Shown: piece after piece, positions 1 through 6,677 of the stretch
Layout of the letters: every line of letters begins with the position of its first letter
Position numbering within the stretch: position 1 is the stretch's first letter
Source of the DNA: Amphritea sp.
GTDB lineage: Bacteria; Pseudomonadota; Gammaproteobacteria; Pseudomonadales; Nitrincolaceae
Reading direction: 5' to 3'
Length of the DNA stretch: 10,179 bases
Assembly (NCBI GenBank): GCA_024679635.1
Contig: JAIBDA010000042.1
Span: 1-10,179, forward strand
The notes under the pieces: model-generated
Database searches by the model: none
Seen by the model: the letters and a program-made list of their open reading frames with translations, nothing else
What the model was told of the DNA's origin: nothing
Translations under genes and position numbers: made by a program

Positions 1-132
1 ACCGGGTGTAGGGTGAAACACACGGTGCTAAATACAGTTCTATGCTGTGAAACCATAGTAGCCATTTAATGCCCTACAGATACTGATCCATGTCAACACT
101 CGTTCCTTTTAGTATTTTTTCTACTACAACTT
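1..132. other. Gene-free left edge with inverted repeats
   Basis: I see no convincing coding region on either strand here. The stretch contains an outer inverted repeat, TGTAGGG (7-13) with CCCTACA (72-78), enclosing an inner one, CTATG (40-44) with CATAG (54-58), so a nested RNA fold is possible. A run of six T at 115-120 follows an AGTAT that could pair with ATACT upstream, but the loop is long. This may be the 3' end or trailer of something to the left of the window. No function is assigned. Confidence 0.3.
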
Positions 133-161
133 TTGACTAAGCGCTGACACAGTGGTATTCC
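133..161 (+). promoter_or_regulatory. Likely sigma-70 promoter for the HDAC-family gene
   Basis: TTGACT at 133-138 matches five of six bases of the -35 consensus. After 17 bases comes TATTCC at 156-161, a poor -10 box that is preceded by TGG (153-155), giving an extended -10. The predicted start of transcription, near 168, would leave a leader of about 30 bases before the ATG at 198. Confidence 0.5.
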
Positions 162-197
162 AGTAAGATAACGAAAAATAAAAGAATCTGATCACAT

Positions 198-1121
198 ATG
201 ACAACCGCATTTATTACCCATCACGACTGTGGCCTTCACAACATGGGGCCAGAACACCCAGAAAGCCCGATTCGACTTCTCGCTATTCAGAAAGTTCTGC
301 AAAAGACAGGGTTGATTGATCAGCTTAAGCAGATGGAATCGGTGCATGTTACACCAGAGCAGATTCAACTGGCCCATGCGAACTTGCATCAGAAAAGACT
401 GGAAATGAAACAACCTGATGAAGGCGTTGTTTATGCGGATGAAGATACTGCATTATGTCCAGACTCTCTTCATGCCGCCAGCCTTGCTGCCGGCTCAAGC
501 ATTCTGGCCACCAATCAGGTGCTTTCGGAAAAAGTCGACAACGCCTTTTGCGCTGTTCGCCCACCGGGCCACCATGCTGAACATAACGCAGCTATGGGCT
601 TCTGTTTTTTTAACAACGTGGCCATAGGGGCTATGCATGCTCTACAACAGCCAAATGTAAACAGAGTGGCTATTGTCGATTTCGATGTACATCACTGTAA
701 TGGCACTGTCGATATCTTTAAGGACAAGCCGGAAGTTCTGGTTTGCTCAACCTTCCAACATCCCTACTACCCTGAACGCTATTGTGATATCCAACGGGAT
801 AATATCGTCAATTGTCCGATTGAAGCTCACACTCGCGCTGCTGTATTCCGCGAACAGTTAGAAAAATACTGGCTCCCCGCTATCCAAAATCATAAGCCGG
901 ATATTATTTTTATCTCAGCGGGCTTTGATGCGCACCACGAAGACCCAATGGCCGACCTGAATCTAACCGAAGAAGATTACCGCTGGGCTACTCAACTTCT
1001 TATGGACGCAGCACGCACCACCTGTGGAGGTCGTATTGTTTCTGTGCTTGAAGGTGGTTATAACCCTGTTTCTCTGGCATTTAGTGTACAAGCGCACATA
1101 GAAGTACTTGCAGGGCATTAA
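198..1121 (+). CDS. HDAC-family zinc deacylase (histone deacetylase-like amidohydrolase)
   Basis: This is a 307-residue arginase/deacetylase-fold protein of the bacterial histone deacetylase-like, acetoin-utilisation and acetylpolyamine amidohydrolase family. Such enzymes use zinc to remove acyl groups from lysine side chains, polyamines or similar amides; the substrate cannot be told from sequence. The family landmarks appear in order: RPPGHHAE at 121-128 with the paired active-site histidines 125/126, GFCFFNN at 134-140 (the class II form), the zinc-binding DFDVHH at 161-166 (D163 and H165), SAGFDAH at 240-246 (third zinc ligand D244), and LEGGY at 284-288 with the transition-state tyrosine Y288. 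All catalytic positions are present, so it should be active. The residue after DFDVHH is Cys167, where glycine is usual. No signal peptide or membrane segment is seen, so it is cytoplasmic. The ATG has only a weak purine tract upstream. The gene appears monocistronic and converges on tpm. Confidence 0.93.
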   Translation: MTTAFITHHDCGLHNMGPEHPESPIRLLAIQKVLQKTGLIDQLKQMESVHVTPEQIQLAHANLHQKRLEMKQPDEGVVYADEDTALCPDSLHAASLAAGSSILATNQVLSEKVDNAFCAVRPPGHHAEHNAAMGFCFFNNVAIGAMHALQQPNVNRVAIVDFDVHHCNGTVDIFKDKPEVLVCSTFQHPYYPERYCDIQRDNIVNCPIEAHTRAAVFREQLEKYWLPAIQNHKPDIIFISAGFDAHHEDPMADLNLTEEDYRWATQLLMDAARTTCGGRIVSVLEGGYNPVSLAFSVQAHIEVLAGH

Positions 1122-1142
1122 GAGCATCGCTTAGCGTTGCTC
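1122..1142 (+). repeat. Short hairpin directly after the HDAC stop codon
   Basis: GAGCATCGC (1122-1130) and GCGTTGCTC (1134-1142) pair with one mismatch around a TTA loop, starting at the base after the stop codon. A further GTTGCTC follows at 1143-1149, and a near-complement, GAGCAACGAAC, sits at 1284-1294. There is no T run, so it is not a standard terminator. It could protect the 3' end of the mRNA or be a worn member of the same repeat family as 1283-1420. Confidence 0.4.
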
Positions 1143-1247
1143 GTTGCTCAGAACTATAAAATTAGTGTCCACTAAATCGGGGGCAGTCCAGAATTATTGG
1201 CTTTCACCAATCCCATGCAACAAATTTCTTACAAAGCGCTTAACTCA

Positions 1248-1280
1248 AAAAGCCTTCTATAACTGATATAGAAGGCTTTT
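1248..1280 (+). terminator. Bidirectional rho-independent terminator (HDAC gene / tpm)
   Basis: AAAAGCCTTCTAT (1248-1260) and ATAGAAGGCTTTT (1268-1280) form a perfect 13-bp stem around the seven-base loop AACTGAT. The A and T ends make it work in both directions, which fits its place between two convergent genes. It is about 126 bases past the HDAC stop and about 137 bases past the tpm stop, so both mRNAs would carry long 3' trailers. Confidence 0.85.
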
Positions 1281-1282
1281 AT

Positions 1283-1420
1283 CGAGCAACGAACAAGTCA
1301 CGCTCTTTGTGACGGTCGAATTACGAGCTACTGCTTTTCCAGCTCTTTGTGACGGTCGATCTACGAACAACGGCTCTTATCTCTTTTTGTGACATTCGAG
1401 CCACGAACGACGGCTCTTAT
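1283..1420. repeat. Degenerate 40-bp tandem repeat reaching into the tpm stop codon
   Basis: About three and a half head-to-tail copies of a 40-bp unit begin at 1283, 1324, 1364 and 1404. Units one and two share an exact 18-base core (1302-1319 and 1342-1359, GCTCTTTGTGACGGTCGA), and unit three has 14 of those 18 bases at 1382-1399, so the spacing is exactly 40. Units three and four share 16 of 17 bases (1364-1380 and 1404-1420, CGAAC-A/G-ACGGCTCTTAT). Units two and three are about 65% identical overall. The last copy contains the tpm stop codon (TTA on this strand at 1417-1419), so the array may have arisen by tandem duplication of the 3' end of tpm, or be a dispersed intergenic repeat that landed there. 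There are no unrelated spacers between copies. Confidence 0.75.
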
Positions 1421-2046
1421 TTATCCCTCAAAACATAAACCGACTCAGTTTCCACGCGCCCTCCCCGGCCCGTACTCTGCTCTGCTGCAAGCTTCTCTAC
1501 CTCAAACCTCTCACCATAGAGCTCGCGCACTTCTGGTTCAGATACCGAAAACGGAGGCCCCTGCTGATCATCAAACTCCAGCGTTATCAACAGTATCGCG
1601 ACACCCTCTGGAAGATTATGTATCAGACTCTGCGCGTACGCTCGTCGCATATCAGCAGGAAAAGCAATCAGTGCGGCCCGATCATAAACCCAACGAATCT
1701 CTGCATAGCTAATTTCAGGTAACACGAAAAAATCACCGCAAAGTAACTGCAAGCCCTCATGCTCTCGAACCGCAAACCCAGCCTCCTGCCGGGCCGGGGT
1801 ATCAACGCCCAGTTCCGACATAAAGGCCTGACAAGCCAGATCACTCAGTTCAACGCCAGTAACCTCATGCCCTTGCTCTCTCAACCAGAGCATATCCCGA
1901 CTTTTACCACACAACGGCACCAAAACCCGACCTTCCCCAGCAGCCATCAGCACAGACCAGTAGCGCTGCAAAAAACAATTAACCTGAGTCTGATGAAAAC
2001 CTATTCGCCCAGACTGCCAGCGCTCATGCCAAAACTCGCTCTTCAT
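1417..2046 (-). CDS. tpm: Thiopurine S-methyltransferase (TPMT family)
   Basis: This 209-residue, SAM-dependent methyltransferase belongs to the bacterial TPMT family. Members methylate thiopurines, and in bacteria they are known for methylating selenium and tellurium compounds and for tellurite tolerance; the natural substrate here is unknown. Family motifs seen: FWHERW at 5-10 followed by IGFHQ at 15-19, the SAM-binding VLVPLCGKSRDM at 41-52, VTGVELS at 62-68 that ends strand 2 of the Rossmann fold, and VYDRAALIA at 120-128. The length is a little under the roughly 218 residues usual for the family. The ATG is preceded at short distance by AAAGGG, a good ribosome-binding site. The protein should be cytoplasmic. 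It is transcribed alone, divergently from fabA, and its C-terminal codons lie in the last copy of the 40-bp repeat. Confidence 0.93.
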   Translation of the reverse strand: MKSEFWHERWQSGRIGFHQTQVNCFLQRYWSVLMAAGEGRVLVPLCGKSRDMLWLREQGHEVTGVELSDLACQAFMSELGVDTPARQEAGFAVREHEGLQLLCGDFFVLPEISYAEIRWVYDRAALIAFPADMRRAYAQSLIHNLPEGVAILLITLEFDDQQGPPFSVSEPEVRELYGERFEVEKLAAEQSTGRGGRVETESVYVLRDK

Positions 2047-2073
2047 TTCCCTTTAAATCTCCTCAAAAAGACC

Positions 2074-2101
2074 ATTATCTGCCTGAATTTTCCTTTTTTA
2101 A
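2074..2101 (-). promoter_or_regulatory. Possible tpm promoter
   Basis: Read on the minus strand, TTAAAA (2096-2101) is followed after 16 bases by GATAAT (2074-2079), four and five matches to the -35 and -10 consensus. It lies just upstream of the tpm ribosome-binding site, leaving a short leader. The area is AT-rich, so a chance match is quite possible. Confidence 0.25.
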
Positions 2102-2135
2102 TGATACAGACCGTGCTCCCGATCCACTAACCCGG

Positions 2136-2141
2136 TATAAT
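2136..2141 (+). promoter_or_regulatory. fabA -10 box
   Basis: A perfect TATAAT lies 43 bases before the fabA ATG. At 16 to 18 bases upstream there is no recognisable -35 box (GTGCTC or its neighbours), so the promoter may need an activator, as fabA does in E. coli with FadR. I could not find a full FadR or FabR palindrome: only GACC at 2109-2112, in the -40 region, resembles a FadR half-site. Confidence 0.45.
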
Positions 2142-2184
2142 TCCCCGATATTTTGGCTAAAATAAAAGTGGATACTCAGCACAT

Positions 2185-2700
2185 ATGACAAACCCATCCT
2201 CATTTAATCGAGAAGAACTTCTTCAGTGCGGTAACGGCATTATGTTCGGCGAAGGCAATGCACGCCTGCCTATCGGCAACATGCTGATGATGGACCGCGT
2301 TACTATGATCACTGGTGAAGGTGGTAAATATGGTAAAGGCTACATAGAAGCAGAGCTGGATATTCATCCTGATCTTTGGTTTTTTGACTGCCATTTCCCA
2401 ACCGATCCAGTTATGCCAGGCTGCCTGGGTCTTGACGCTATGTGGCAAATTGTTGGCTTCTTTCTGGGCTGGCGTGGCAATAAAGGTCGTGGACGCGCAC
2501 TGGGATCAGGTGAAGTAAAGTTCACTGGCCAGATTCTACCAACCGCAAAGAAAGTTACTTACCGCATCGACCTGTCACGGGTTATCGAACGTAAACTGGT
2601 TATGGGCATCGCTGATGGCTCCGTTTCCGTTGATGGTCGCGAGATTTACACCGCTAAAGATCTGCGTGTTGGTCTGTTCGTATCTACTGATAGTTTCTGA
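2185..2700 (+). CDS. fabA: 3-hydroxydecanoyl-ACP dehydratase/isomerase FabA
   Basis: FabA (171 residues, the normal length) dehydrates 3-hydroxydecanoyl-ACP to trans-2-decenoyl-ACP and isomerises it to cis-3-decenoyl-ACP, the branch point of anaerobic unsaturated fatty acid synthesis. It is a cytoplasmic hotdog-fold dimer. The active-site stretch [14 protein letters not shown] at 67-80 carries the catalytic His70, and Asp84 sits in GLDAMWQ, both at the same numbers as in the E. coli enzyme. Thr73 replaces the glycine of E. coli between them (FPTDP instead of FPGDP). The Shine-Dalgarno is weak (AAGTGG, about 12 bases before the ATG). fabB follows after an 83-base gap, the classic fabAB arrangement, which supports FabA over FabZ. 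Confidence 0.97.
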   Translation: MTNPSSFNREELLQCGNGIMFGEGNARLPIGNMLMMDRVTMITGEGGKYGKGYIEAELDIHPDLWFFDCHFPTDPVMPGCLGLDAMWQIVGFFLGWRGNKGRGRALGSGEVKFTGQILPTAKKVTYRIDLSRVIERKLVMGIADGSVSVDGREIYTAKDLRVGLFVSTDSF

Positions 2701-2706
2701 TATTAC

Positions 2707-2727
2707 AAAGCCCGCAACGCGGGCTTT
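2707..2727 (+). terminator. Short GC-rich hairpin between fabA and fabB (attenuator-like)
   Basis: AAAGCCCGC (2707-2715) and GCGGGCTTT (2719-2727) form a perfect 9-bp stem with a three-base AAC loop, starting seven bases after the fabA stop. Only three T follow, at 2725-2727, before AGTT, so it is probably a partial terminator or an mRNA-stabilising hairpin that sets the fabA to fabB ratio. Confidence 0.65.
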
Positions 2728-2743
2728 AGTTCAGCTGTAGATC

Positions 2744-2749
2744 TATAAT
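2744..2749 (+). promoter_or_regulatory. Possible internal fabB -10 box
   Basis: A perfect TATAAT lies between the intergenic hairpin and fabB, 34 bases before the ATG. The -35 position falls within the hairpin's 3' arm and does not match the consensus. It could give fabB some expression independent of fabA. Confidence 0.3.
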
Positions 2750-2783
2750 TACAACGTTTTTACTGAATTTAAAGAGGCATCCT

Positions 2784-4001
2784 ATGAGACGTGTCGTTGT
2801 TACCGGAATGGGTATCGTATCTTGCCTAGGTACTGATAAAGAAGCCGTCCTGGACTCACTGAAAGAAGGCCGTTCAGGCATCAAATTTCAGGAAGAGTAC
2901 AAAGAGATGGGCTTTCGCAGCCATGTAGCAGGCAGTATCGATCTGGACTATACAGATCTGATCGATCGCAAACTGGTCCGTTTTATGGGCGATGCTGCAG
3001 CCTATGCTTACCTCTCCATGGAACAGGCTGTTAAGGATGCCAACCTAAGTGAAGATCAGGTATCCAATGTACGTACTGGCCTGGTTGCAGGCTCTGGTGG
3101 TGCATCTTCTGCTGATATCGTAGAAGCCGCTGATATCCTGCGTACTAAAGGCGTTCGCCGTGTCGGCCCATATCGGGTAACCCGCACCATGGGTTCAACC
3201 GTATCGGCTTGTCTGGCTACCCCGTTTAAGATCAAAGGCGTTAACTATTCCATCACTTCTGCCTGCGCGACCAGCGCCCACTGTATCGGCAACGCGATGG
3301 AACAGATTCAGCTGAACAAGCAAGACATCGTATTTGCCGGCGGCGGCGAAGAACTTCACTGGTCTCTGAGCATGATGTTTGATGCGATGGGCGCCCTGTC
3401 CAGCAAGTACAATGATACGCCTGAAAAAGCGTCACGCGCATATGATGCAAACCGCGACGGTTTTGTTATCGCAGGTGGCGGCGGCATGCTGGTTCTTGAA
3501 GAACTGGAACACGCCAAAGCCCGCGGTGCGAAAATCTACGGAGAGCTGGTTGGCTATGGCGCAACCTCTGACGGTTACGATATGGTTGCACCTTCTGGCG
3601 AAGGCGCTATGCGCTGCATGCAGCAAGCCATGAGCACCGTTGATGGCAGCATCGACTACATCAACTCTCACGGCACCTCAACACCTGCAGGTGACATCCA
3701 GGAACTGAAGGCGATGAAAGAAACCTTCGGCGCCGAGATGCCTGCTGTCAGCTCAACCAAATCACTAACCGGCCACTCTCTGGGTGCGACCGGCGTTCAG
3801 GAAGCTATTTATAGCTTGCTGATGATGGAAAACAACTTCATCTGCGCTTCCGCTAATATTGATGAGCTTGATCCGGCAGCTGTTGGCCTGCCAGTTGTCA
3901 CAGAGCGTAAAGACAATGTCGATCTGCAGCGAGTGATGTCTAACAGCTTCGGTTTTGGTGGCACCAACTCGACGCTGGTATTCCAAAAATTCGAAAGCTA
4001 G
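2784..4001 (+). CDS. fabB: Beta-ketoacyl-ACP synthase I FabB
   Basis: FabB (405 residues) is the condensing enzyme that adds malonyl-ACP to the growing acyl-ACP, and it is needed to extend the cis-3-decenoyl-ACP made by FabA. It is a cytoplasmic thiolase-fold homodimer. The Cys-His-His triad of KAS I/II enzymes is intact: C161 in [13 protein letters not shown]296 in [11 protein letters not shown], and H331 in [14 protein letters not shown], with the conserved K326 just before. The C-terminal glycine-rich loop [11 protein letters not shown] is at 386-396. The close linkage to fabA and the CATSAHC form of the nucleophile site favour FabB over FabF. AAAGAGG at 2771-2777 is a strong ribosome-binding site, six bases before the ATG. 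The gene ends at a strong bidirectional terminator. Confidence 0.97.
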   Translation: MRRVVVTGMGIVSCLGTDKEAVLDSLKEGRSGIKFQEEYKEMGFRSHVAGSIDLDYTDLIDRKLVRFMGDAAAYAYLSMEQAVKDANLSEDQVSNVRTGLVAGSGGASSADIVEAADILRTKGVRRVGPYRVTRTMGSTVSACLATPFKIKGVNYSITSACATSAHCIGNAMEQIQLNKQDIVFAGGGEELHWSLSMMFDAMGALSSKYNDTPEKASRAYDANRDGFVIAGGGGMLVLEELEHAKARGAKIYGELVGYGATSDGYDMVAPSGEGAMRCMQQAMSTVDGSIDYINSHGTSTPAGDIQELKAMKETFGAEMPAVSSTKSLTGHSLGATGVQEAIYSLLMMENNFICASANIDELDPAAVGLPVVTERKDNVDLQRVMSNSFGFGGTNSTLVFQKFES

Positions 4002-4022
4002 TTACCAGAGACCTTCTGGCAT

Positions 4023-4052
4023 AAAAAAACCCGCCGATGGCGGGTTTTTTTT
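4023..4052 (+). terminator. Strong bidirectional terminator (fabB / acyltransferase operon)
   Basis: Seven A plus CCCGCC (4023-4035), a GAT loop, and GGCGGG followed by eight T (4039-4052) form a 13-bp stem. It lies 21 bases after fabB and 28 bases after the convergent acyltransferase gene, so it closes both units. Confidence 0.93.
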
Positions 4053-4080
4053 ATGTGAAAAATCTATTTCTGAGCCATTT

Positions 4081-4878
4081 CTATTCGTCTACCACTTTCA
4101 GATCTCGCATCTGTGCTTCCAGCCATCCAATTGAGTCTTTATGGATATCATCAACACTTCGATCGACAGCCGCGACCGGAGAGCCAATGCGCACGGTCAC
4201 CGTCCCGGGGTACTTCACATAGCTTTTCCCCGGCCAGAACAACCCGGCATCATGAGCCAGAGGCACGACAGGCACCTGACCACTGGCCGCCAGCATCGCT
4301 CCACCTTTGTTAAATTTACCCAGCTTACCGGTTTCTACCCGAGTTCCCTGGGGGAAAATAACAACATTAATTCCATCTCCCAGGCGGTCTTTACCCTGTG
4401 TCAGCAACTGCTTTAATGCACCACGGCGCTTGCTGCGATCCAGTGCGATAGGCTTCAGCATGCCCAATGCCCAACCAAAGAACGGGATTTTCAACAACTC
4501 TTGTTTCAATACCGCACTCTGTGGACGTATCAGAGTTTGTAGGAATAACGTTTCCCATTCACTGGAATGGTTAGCGACAACCACATAAGCACTATCCTGA
4601 GGTAGATTTTCCCGACCTTCTACCCGATATTTAACACCACAACAAAGGCGCAACCAAAACATCGAGAAATAGTTCATCAGAGTAAACAATTTAAAACGCG
4701 GGCGGAATGGCAACACCCATCCCACCAGCAAACAAAAAGCAGCAAAGATCAGAGTCACCGGATAAAAGCCGATATAGAAGAGCGTAGCTCGCAGATATAA
4801 AAACAGGGAAGGTTTTCTGGTCATCGGCTGATCGCCACTCTTTTCAACATTAACATCAATTTCTACAGATGACTTCAA
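4081..4878 (-). CDS. PlsC-like lysophospholipid (1-acylglycerol-3-phosphate) acyltransferase
   Basis: This 265-residue membrane-associated protein of the PlsC family would transfer a fatty acyl chain to the sn-2 position of a lysophospholipid, most likely lysophosphatidate. A hydrophobic N-terminal segment runs from about 31 to 56. Block I is NHSSEWET (103-110), giving the H(X4)E form seen in one proteobacterial branch in place of H(X4)D. Block II is [15 protein letters not shown] (125-139), with LDRS at 146-149, and block III is FPQGTR (175-180), with Gln where Glu is usual. [11 protein letters not shown] (202-212) is block IV. The first possible codon is TTG at 4876-4878, sharing four bases (TTGA) with the moaC stop and preceded by AAGGTGAG, so coupled initiation there is plausible. 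An in-frame ATG 18 codons later (4822-4824) is the alternative start, with a poorer Shine-Dalgarno. It is the last gene of the operon. Confidence 0.85.
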   Translation of the reverse strand: MKSSVEIDVNVEKSGDQPMTRKPSLFLYLRATLFYIGFYPVTLIFAAFCLLVGWVLPFRPRFKLFTLMNYFSMFWLRLCCGVKYRVEGRENLPQDSAYVVVANHSSEWETLFLQTLIRPQSAVLKQELLKIPFFGWALGMLKPIALDRSKRRGALKQLLTQGKDRLGDGINVVIFPQGTRVETGKLGKFNKGGAMLAASGQVPVVPLAHDAGLFWPGKSYVKYPGTVTVRIGSPVAAVDRSVDDIHKDSIGWLEAQMRDLKVVDE

Positions 4879-5354
4879 GGACTCACCTTCCAGTGGCCAC
4901 TCTTCCCACCCTTCTTTTCCAACACCTTAATCTCTGAGATAACCATGCCCTTATCAACCGCTTTACACATATCATAGATAGTTAACGCAGCAACAGAAGC
5001 GGCAGTGAGAGCTTCCATTTCAACGCCGGTCTGACCCGCTAACTTGCAAGTAGCCAGAATCATAACTGAATTAGATTCCGGCTGCGGCAACAGTTCCACA
5101 GAAACCTTACTCAGCATCAACGGATGACACAGAGGAATTAGATCTGAGCAGCGTTTGGCGGCCTGTATCCCCGCTATACGCGCTACAGCTAATACATCCC
5201 CCTTTTTATGGTCACCCGCAGTGATCATATGCAAGGTCTCAGGTGTCATCGTCACAACGGCCTGAGCCGTTGCCTCCCTGCTGGTCACTGCCTTTTCTGA
5301 AACATCCACCATATTGGCGTGGCCATTTTCATCTAAATGGGTCAGACGACTCAT
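4875..5354 (-). CDS. moaC: Cyclic pyranopterin monophosphate synthase MoaC
   Basis: MoaC (159 residues) converts the 3',8-cyclised GTP made by MoaA into cyclic pyranopterin monophosphate, the first stable intermediate of molybdenum cofactor synthesis; it is a cytoplasmic hexamer. The whole family signature is present: MVDVSEK at 15-21, [18 protein letters not shown] at 50-67 with the active-site Lys51, LCHPL at 75-79 with His77, [10 protein letters not shown] at 109-118, and DMCKAVDK at 128-135 with Asp128 and Lys131. The numbering coincides with the E. coli enzyme. The ATG overlaps the stop of the upstream acyltransferase (ATGA) and has GGAGGAG just before it. The end overlaps the start of the downstream acyltransferase. 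It is thus translationally linked to two lipid genes and not to moaB, moaD or moaE. Confidence 0.97.
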   Translation of the reverse strand: MSRLTHLDENGHANMVDVSEKAVTSREATAQAVVTMTPETLHMITAGDHKKGDVLAVARIAGIQAAKRCSDLIPLCHPLMLSKVSVELLPQPESNSVMILATCKLAGQTGVEMEALTAASVAALTIYDMCKAVDKGMVISEIKVLEKKGGKSGHWKVSP

Positions 5355-6475
5355 ACAGTCTCCTCCTGTTTCTTCTTATTGTTTACCGGGTTGGCATACA
5401 TCTGCTTCAGTATTTCAGCAGCAGACGGAGTCATCCCATCGGTACGGGCAGAAAACAGAGCCCGTGACGCTGTATCAATCTGATCGCTCTCATCCCCTGC
5501 CGCCAGCAGGTTAGAAGGATGAATATAGTAGCTTTCAATAATCTGCCGATCGATCTCTGCAGCCAGCTCATCCGGATTATCAATACCAGTAATTACATTA
5601 CCAAAAGACACATGAACATGCCCCTTGTTACCGGTAATACCTGCCACAATACTTTCAATATCTTCAAACTGAGATTTCTGATATTCACCACCCTGCTGCT
5701 TGGCGTCCAGCTCTTCAGCTTTTGCCCGGTCACAAGGGTCATACTCATAGGAAATTGAGACAGGGACTATTTTGACCCGGTCCAGGAATTCCGTGAAACT
5801 GCGCTGTTTACGGTGCGACATATAAAACATTTTCAAAATAGCAGGGTCGGTAAAATCATTACCATCTTTTGCACGCCCTTCCCGCTGAGCTATCCAGACA
5901 CTTGCTTCGTCATGGACTAATGAGTGGTCAATGTAGGAGGACAGCTGGCCCAGCGCAGTCAGGACTTCACGCCCCTTCGCTGAACGATTGACGATAAAAC
6001 TTTTATTTAACCGCATCAGGTCGGACACATAAGACTTGCGCAACAGGTTATCGCCAATGGCGATCCGCAGTGTATCGAAACCATTCTGAAACAAAACCCA
6101 GTTTATAAACGCGGGGTCCATGGCGATATCCCGATGATTCGAGACAAACAAATAAGCCTCACCCTCCTCAAGATTTTCAAATCCGGTACAGCTCAACCGA
6201 GTCGTTGTACGGGCAACCATCTTGGTCATATAACGACCAACAAAATTCTGAAAATCTTGCACATTCTCAATATCATCTGCCTTCTGTGCCAGAAAGATCC
6301 GCACTGCAGGTTTCAATAACCAGCCGAAAGCACCGGCCATACGAGGAAACTGATATTGGGTAATTGCAGTAATAAACTCATCATCATGGATCAGCCGATT
6401 CAGCACATCGCTTACTTCATTATCATGATAAGGGCGGATGTTCTGAAATGGATCGTTTGACGGACTGGCTGCCAT
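5351..6475 (-). CDS. PlsB/PlsC-like glycerolipid acyltransferase family protein
   Basis: This 374-residue protein belongs to the glycerol-phosphate acyltransferase superfamily, in a branch of longer proteins distinct from standard PlsC. Block I is [12 protein letters not shown] (112-123), with the family His114 and Asp at 116 and 120. GDNLL (141-145) is the second conserved stretch, FIVNRS (160-165) the next, and [12 protein letters not shown] (194-205) takes the place of the FPEGTR block. [14 protein letters not shown] (234-247) is the last. Expected chemistry is transfer of an acyl group to a glycerol-phosphate or lysophospholipid acceptor at the membrane; the acceptor is not known. No clear transmembrane helix or signal peptide is visible, so binding would be peripheral. 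CAGGAGG ends four bases before the ATG, a very strong ribosome-binding site. It heads a tightly overlapped set with moaC and the PlsC-like gene. Confidence 0.8.
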   Translation of the reverse strand: MAASPSNDPFQNIRPYHDNEVSDVLNRLIHDDEFITAITQYQFPRMAGAFGWLLKPAVRIFLAQKADDIENVQDFQNFVGRYMTKMVARTTTRLSCTGFENLEEGEAYLFVSNHRDIAMDPAFINWVLFQNGFDTLRIAIGDNLLRKSYVSDLMRLNKSFIVNRSAKGREVLTALGQLSSYIDHSLVHDEASVWIAQREGRAKDGNDFTDPAILKMFYMSHRKQRSFTEFLDRVKIVPVSISYEYDPCDRAKAEELDAKQQGGEYQKSQFEDIESIVAGITGNKGHVHVSFGNVITGIDNPDELAAEIDRQIIESYYIHPSNLLAAGDESDQIDTASRALFSARTDGMTPSAAEILKQMYANPVNNKKKQEETV

Positions 6476-6512
6476 TCTGCCTCCTGAGGCACTGCGAATA
6501 TTTAAGCCGGGT

Positions 6513-6541
6513 ATTTTACAGGGAGATGGGAATAATTTCAG
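6513..6541 (-). promoter_or_regulatory. Candidate promoter for the acyltransferase-moaC-plsC operon
   Basis: On the minus strand CTGAAA (6536-6541) is followed after 17 bases by TAAAAT (6513-6518), four and five matches to the sigma-70 consensus, 38 bases before the ATG at 6475. The spacing and position suit a primary promoter. Confidence 0.4.
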
Positions 6542-6549
6542 CGTAGATT

Positions 6550-6573
6550 GCCTGTTCTTTGGATTTAACAGGC
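6550..6573 (-). repeat. Inverted repeat upstream of the acyltransferase operon
   Basis: GCCTGTT (6550-6556) and AACAGGC (6567-6573) are perfect 7-bp arms around ten bases. A further GAACAGG lies at 6587-6593. There is no T run, so it is not an intrinsic terminator. It sits immediately upstream of the candidate -35 box, where an operator or activator site could be, but no known regulator is recognised. The rest of the 6476-6677 gap shows no gene. Confidence 0.4.
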
Positions 6574-6677
6574 TTAGGAAGGTACGAACAGGTCTAATCT
6601 AGAGTATGTAAGCAAGAGAACGATCAATACTCTGGGGCATGGAAAAGCACAAAAGACTTACTCTCAGCGCCCCAATA

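Noticed and set aside
7..78. A 72-base stretch with 7-bp end pairing resembling a tRNA acceptor stem.
   Set aside because: There is no TTC T-loop, no proper T stem or D arm, and no CCA end, so the match is only an inverted repeat.
1283..1420. CRISPR array.
   Set aside because: The copies are contiguous and degenerate with no unique spacers between constant repeats, and no cas gene is present.
2104..2118. FadR operator upstream of fabA.
   Set aside because: Only a GACC half resembles the TGGTC-N-GACCA core; the other half does not match, so a site cannot be claimed.
1389..2130. Two plus-strand open frames of 107 and 123 codons opposite tpm.
   Set aside because: Both are shadows of the clear TPMT coding sequence and show no domain or ribosome-binding site.
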